The notes below the pieces were generated by a model. That model made no database searches, was not told the origin of the DNA, and saw only the letters and a list, made by a program, of their open reading frames with translations. This document shows, in pieces, positions 61,817 through 64,000 of a stretch of DNA of 64,000 nt. Position 1 is the stretch's first letter; the number at the start of each line of letters is the position of its first letter. Origin of the DNA: Hymenolepis diminuta (lineage: Eukaryota > Platyhelminthes > Cestoda > Cyclophyllidea > Hymenolepididae); NCBI GenBank assembly GCA_900708905.1, contig CAADRB010000010.1:1670450-1734449 (forward strand), written 5' to 3'. The position numbers were made by a program, and so were the translations under genes.

Positions 61817-63603
61817 CTACCTCGACGACAGTGATTTAAAATTTAGTAAGAATGACAAAAGAACTAACTTTTGGGGCATTTCTTTGGCGAGCTTTTGAGG
61901 CATGAAACCCATCTCAACAGCGCTGCGCAAGAAGCGCTCAAGAAGAACATAAATAATGGGCATCTCCTGCTGGAGAGTAGGCAACTCAGTGTAGACTCTT
62001 CTAACACCAGTCACCAACTGGTCGTAGCTAATAACAACGGCACGACACAGTTTATCCAACAGTTCAAGCGTCTTAATTCTCACTTCATCTTTTTCATTGT
62101 ATTGCATTGCGATAATAATAGCCTGCAGAGAGGCGACAATCAAGATATATAAAACACGCCCTTTAAAGTGATAACTTTAAAAGAAAACGGTTTACACACC
62201 TGATAGACGACCTCATGTAGGAAATGCGGGGAATCAAGATCATTCAAATTACTGAGGGCGCCCTCAAAGCTACCGCCACTTACGTAGTGAATGATGATAG
62301 CGTAGATTTGCTTCATCAACATGGTTGTAACACGCTCATTGGGTGGAATTCCCCAGACAATGTCCAAGTGACGGTATGCATGATTGGAAGTAAGAAGCGA
62401 TTCCGCATTGTTGATAGCTTGCAGAGCGTAGTTAGGCTCGTCTCCACTAGGCGAAGACAAGTTAGCATCGCATGAACTAACACCAGAACTGCTACGAGTC
62501 GCTCCGGCACTTTCTGAGATGCTAGTACTATCATGACGTGAAGCAATACGAACCGGAGGATGAGCGGTGTCAGATACAACAGGAGATATACCAGGAGGTG
62601 GCATTACAGCATTTAACTCCTTGTATTGCTGAACGAATTTTGGTGGAAGAATATCATCCGCAACGGCACGAGCAATGAAGCGACCGATATACTGTAGGAA
62701 AACTACACCATTTAAGCTTTCGGTTAAAAAGAGAACTAAAGGAAATTTTCAAAAGAAGTCTTACATCAGGAGCTTTGGGAACATCAATGACAATTTCAGG
62801 CATATCGTCAAGTAGCAAGCGGAAACTCTGTTGCATTCCAGACATGCTGATAATCTTGCCGCACATTTCAGAGAGTAATTCTGAAGTTAGTTCACAATGA
62901 CCAACCTTATGTTGAAGAGCCAGATTTATAGCTAGAACAGGGAGACGTCTTCTTTGCATTGGAGTCATCGCAATGCCTTGTAAAGCTTCCTAAACCAACA
63001 CAATCATCAAAATAAAGCACAGAAGAACTTTAAAATGAGTAATTATTGCTTACAATAATTTCGTTAACATTGCAATGATCATAGTACTCATGAATAAGAT
63101 TTGAAACATGGTTATCGAATTCTTCATCATCGTAAGTTGATTTCATATTTCCGAGGACCTCAGGACTCTAAATTTACCTATCAATTTTTTAATAATCGAC
63201 AATACCTCCTCCTCAGACTCATAATCTGGGTCATTTGGATCAAGTTCCAGCTCATCCAATTCATCACAAGCGATATCCCAAACGTCTTTGTCAGATGCTG
63301 ACCACAAAAGATAAGATAAGAGAAAATCCACAAACCTTTCCTAACTCCATGTCGAAAACCATTGCGAGACTTCCGACTATTCTTGCCATAAGGTGTGCGA
63401 TTACCCAGGATGTTCCCAGCTCCAGGGACGTTACCAGTGGTGGCAAGAGTAAGACCATTAACCCCCGTATGGCTCATAGAGTTATAGTGCGTGCGATTTT
63501 TCCTTATTAATCTAGGATTTTGATTCGCATTCGATTTCTGAGTTGAAGCCTTTTTGCTCTCATCACTGAGATCCACAGAAGGGAACTGTCCGACTTCAGA
63601 CAT
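61817..63603 (-). CDS. PDCD4: Programmed cell death 4 (PDCD4), two MA3 domains
   Basis: Six exons on the minus strand: 63603-63336, 63297-63206, 63167-63054, 62989-62765, 62691-62200 and 62122-61817. They sum to 1497 nt, or 498 aa plus stop (human 469). Introns are 38, 38, 64, 73 and 77 nt, all GT-AG. The basic N-terminal region is followed by an acidic DPNDPDYESEEE stretch as in PDCD4. MA3-1 (about 137-255) has LLSEMCGKIIS, MPEIVIDVPKAP and RFIARAVADDIL. A Ser-rich linker (about 265-320) leads to MA3-2 (about 351-485) with GALSNLNDLDSPHFLHEVVYQA and VLLERFL. PDCD4 binds and blocks the helicase eIF4A and so represses translation. MA3-1 keeps the Glu/Asp pair (PEIVID) that contacts eIF4A; MA3-2 has PTLQQE where the human protein has PDINLD. 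No DSGxxS-type beta-TrCP degron is visible near the N-terminus. The last 18 residues (after MPQK) look unrelated to the family. Confidence 0.95.
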
Positions 63604-64000
63604 TGTTTAAAGGCGATGACAGTAAAAATAGTAAGAAAGACTATCGGTAAAAATTTAAAGTGGTTGATTCAGCAAGAATTTTATAATTTATAAAATCGAG
63701 AACTGCCGGGCCAGACAACAACGACGACGGACTATGATAATATAGAAGATTTTTGTTTTCGCGGAGTTACTAATTGAGTAAAACAAACCTTTGTTTGCGT
63801 TGATGCAGAATAATGATTTTACACTGTAATTTTTCCGCATATAAGCCAAATAGCTGGATCATAAAAATCAATCCCGTCCTAAACACAAGTGCTTTAGTTG
63901 TTATACCAGGGAATTTGTCCCAAAATATATGACCAGAGATTCAAATTATTACTCTGCCAGTCATATTTTAAAATCATAATATTATCTGGACAGAGAATAT
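63604..64000 (-). promoter_or_regulatory. PDCD4 upstream region, no clear elements
   Basis: This is the 5' flank of PDCD4. I see no convincing TATA or CCAAT box. The start at 63603 is chosen because it is the first Met of an open exon that joins the family-like region in frame; the codons just upstream were not traced for an earlier start. Confidence 0.35.

Noticed and set aside
1..64000. CRISPR arrays, bacterial operons, rRNA genes
   Set aside because: None seen; the window is eukaryotic with spliced genes.

Overview
The window looks like nuclear DNA from a parasitic flatworm (platyhelminth; tapeworm or fluke cannot be separated from sequence alone). The reasons are AT-rich composition, animal-specific genes, introns of only 32-39 nt in three genes (in SMC1 clustered at the 5' end), decayed mariner and SINE-like repeats, and a gene pair spaced as in spliced-leader operons. 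The organism call is inference; no database was searched.

Left part (1-18150): INSIG (minus strand, 3 exons, 194 aa) and the cohesin ATPase gene SMC1 (plus strand, 20 exons, 1236 aa) are divergent and share a 232-bp promoter region. I rebuilt SMC1 exon by exon: all 20 exons join in frame, the total is 3711 nt, and the length nearly equals the vertebrate protein. SMC1 is followed 258 bp downstream by a ROGDI/RAVE2-family gene (plus strand, 2 recognisable exons). Its first recognisable exon starts right after a polypyrimidine tract and AG, with no convincing upstream coding exon. This suggests an SMC1-ROGDI operon resolved by spliced-leader trans-splicing. A dead mariner lies antisense in SMC1 intron 18, and SINE-like copies lie in introns 12, 13 and 16.

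Middle (about 18.1-61.8 kb): a 44-kb stretch with no intact gene that I could recognise, with an assembly gap at 27001-27592. It holds diverged interspersed repeats, some shared with SMC1 introns. Family A has 3 copies of about 400 bp. Family B has 4 copies of about 300 bp, one of them in SMC1 intron 15. Family C is tRNA-derived SINE-like with about 11 copies. A looser family D sits near 46.4 and 52.9-54.1 kb. There is also a probable second mariner relic beside the gap, an ankyrin-like coding relic near 35.4 kb, an AT simple repeat and a GC-rich patch.

Right end (61817-63603): PDCD4 (minus strand, 6 exons, 498 aa), a translation repressor with two MA3 domains. The first MA3 keeps the acidic pair known to bind eIF4A; the second has lost it.

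The four genes have unrelated housekeeping or regulatory roles (sterol/isoprenoid feedback, chromosome cohesion, V-ATPase assembly, translation control). Only INSIG/SMC1 (shared promoter) and SMC1/ROGDI (putative operon) look functionally linked by layout.
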